Positions 20,386 through 20,440 of a DNA stretch of 20,440 nucleotides are shown piece after piece (position 1 is the first letter of the stretch; the number at the start of each line of letters is the position of its first letter). This DNA comes from CAZILM01 sp964625325 (GTDB lineage: Bacteria > Patescibacteriota > Saccharimonadia > Saccharimonadales > CAYVSP01). Both the position numbers and the translations under genes were made by a program. The stretch covers positions 1-20,440 of the forward strand of contig CAZVBA010000011.1 of NCBI GenBank assembly GCA_964625325.1. Direction: 5' to 3'. The notes beneath the pieces were generated by a model that searched no databases, had not been told where the DNA came from, and saw only the letters and a list, made by a program, of their open reading frames with translations.

Positions 20386-20440
20386 TGGTGGGGGTGGATG
20401 GATTTGAACCATCGGCCAACAGGTTATGAGCCCGCTGCTC
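20386..20440 (-). tRNA. tRNA with CAU anticodon (Met, or Ile2), 5' end beyond window
   Basis: Minus strand. The 3' end CCA is at 20388-20386 and is encoded. Acceptor strand CACCCCC plus A; T-stem GATGG/CCATC with TTCAAAT loop; five-base variable loop; anticodon loop CTCATAA with CAU at 20428-20426, on stem GCGGG/CCTGT. The D-arm is only partly inside the window (GAGC visible). The anticodon stem lacks three unbroken G-C pairs of a standard initiator (one is G-T), so elongator Met or lysidine-modified Ile2 is more likely, but the missing 5' half leaves this open. Confidence 0.9.

Noticed and set aside
20231..20419. 62-codon minus-strand frame at the right edge
   Set aside because: It begins inside the tRNA and runs through two hairpins; the start of the peptide is only translated tRNA T-arm.
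20386..20440. Initiator tRNA-fMet
   Set aside because: The anticodon stem does not show three consecutive G-C pairs, and the 5' half is outside the window, so only the CAU anticodon is claimed.
1..20440. CRISPR array, insertion sequence, prophage or integron
   Set aside because: No spaced direct repeats, transposase, integrase, phage gene or paired terminal repeats were found.

Overview
The window looks like a piece of a Candidatus Saccharibacteria (TM7) or closely related CPR/Patescibacteria genome. The evidence is indirect: small genes packed with 4-25 bp overlaps, many short membrane or exported proteins with no recognisable family, roughly half G+C, UGA used as an ordinary stop (so not the SR1/Gracilibacteria code), and a 64-residue protein of a type I associate with this group. 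No CRISPR array, insertion sequence, prophage gene or rRNA is visible. No gene-free stretch exceeds 300 bases; the longest are 13243-13468 and 17703-17947. Positions 2098-2197 are 100 unknown bases.

Layout. 1-2.4 kb: an SGNH hydrolase, a GNAT acetyltransferase fused to a cupin-like tail, and on the minus strand an AlkA-type DNA glycosylase broken by an assembly gap that can be repaired on paper. 2.4-6.1 kb: a cell-surface block with a tail-anchored-like protein, a large protein with a TM segment, Ig-like repeats and a propeller, a secreted coiled-coil protein and a proline-rich membrane protein, plus one pterin dehydratase. 6.1-8.0 kb: an overlapping set of a small unknown gene, idi, tsaC and a Nudix hydrolase. 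8.0-9.8 kb: a receiver-only response regulator and a membrane histidine kinase, tail to tail and overlapping. 9.8-12.1 kb: an exported unknown protein and a MurC/Mpl-type ligase on the minus strand. 12.0-14.4 kb: two membrane proteins converging on a bidirectional terminator, the 64-aa gene with its own strong promoter and terminator, and an unknown gene. 14.4-17.7 kb: an ABC-2 exporter pair, a small gene, a His-rich multi-spanning membrane protein and a charged unknown protein. 17.7-19.6 kb: a second ABC-2 pair of BcrAB/LanFEG type preceded by a perfect 22-bp palindrome. The right edge has an unknown minus-strand gene and the 3' part of a CAU tRNA.

The most notable system-level signal is in the regulatory DNA. 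About a dozen genes have a TATAAT-like hexamer, usually with an upstream TG in extended -10 position, ending only 6-11 bases before the start codon. That leaves no room for a Shine-Dalgarno sequence and implies leaderless mRNAs. Genes inside operons, the secreted coiled-coil gene and the 64-aa gene instead have recognisable Shine-Dalgarno sequences. This rule also decides several start codons (734, 2386, 4623, 11916, 16631, 17283).
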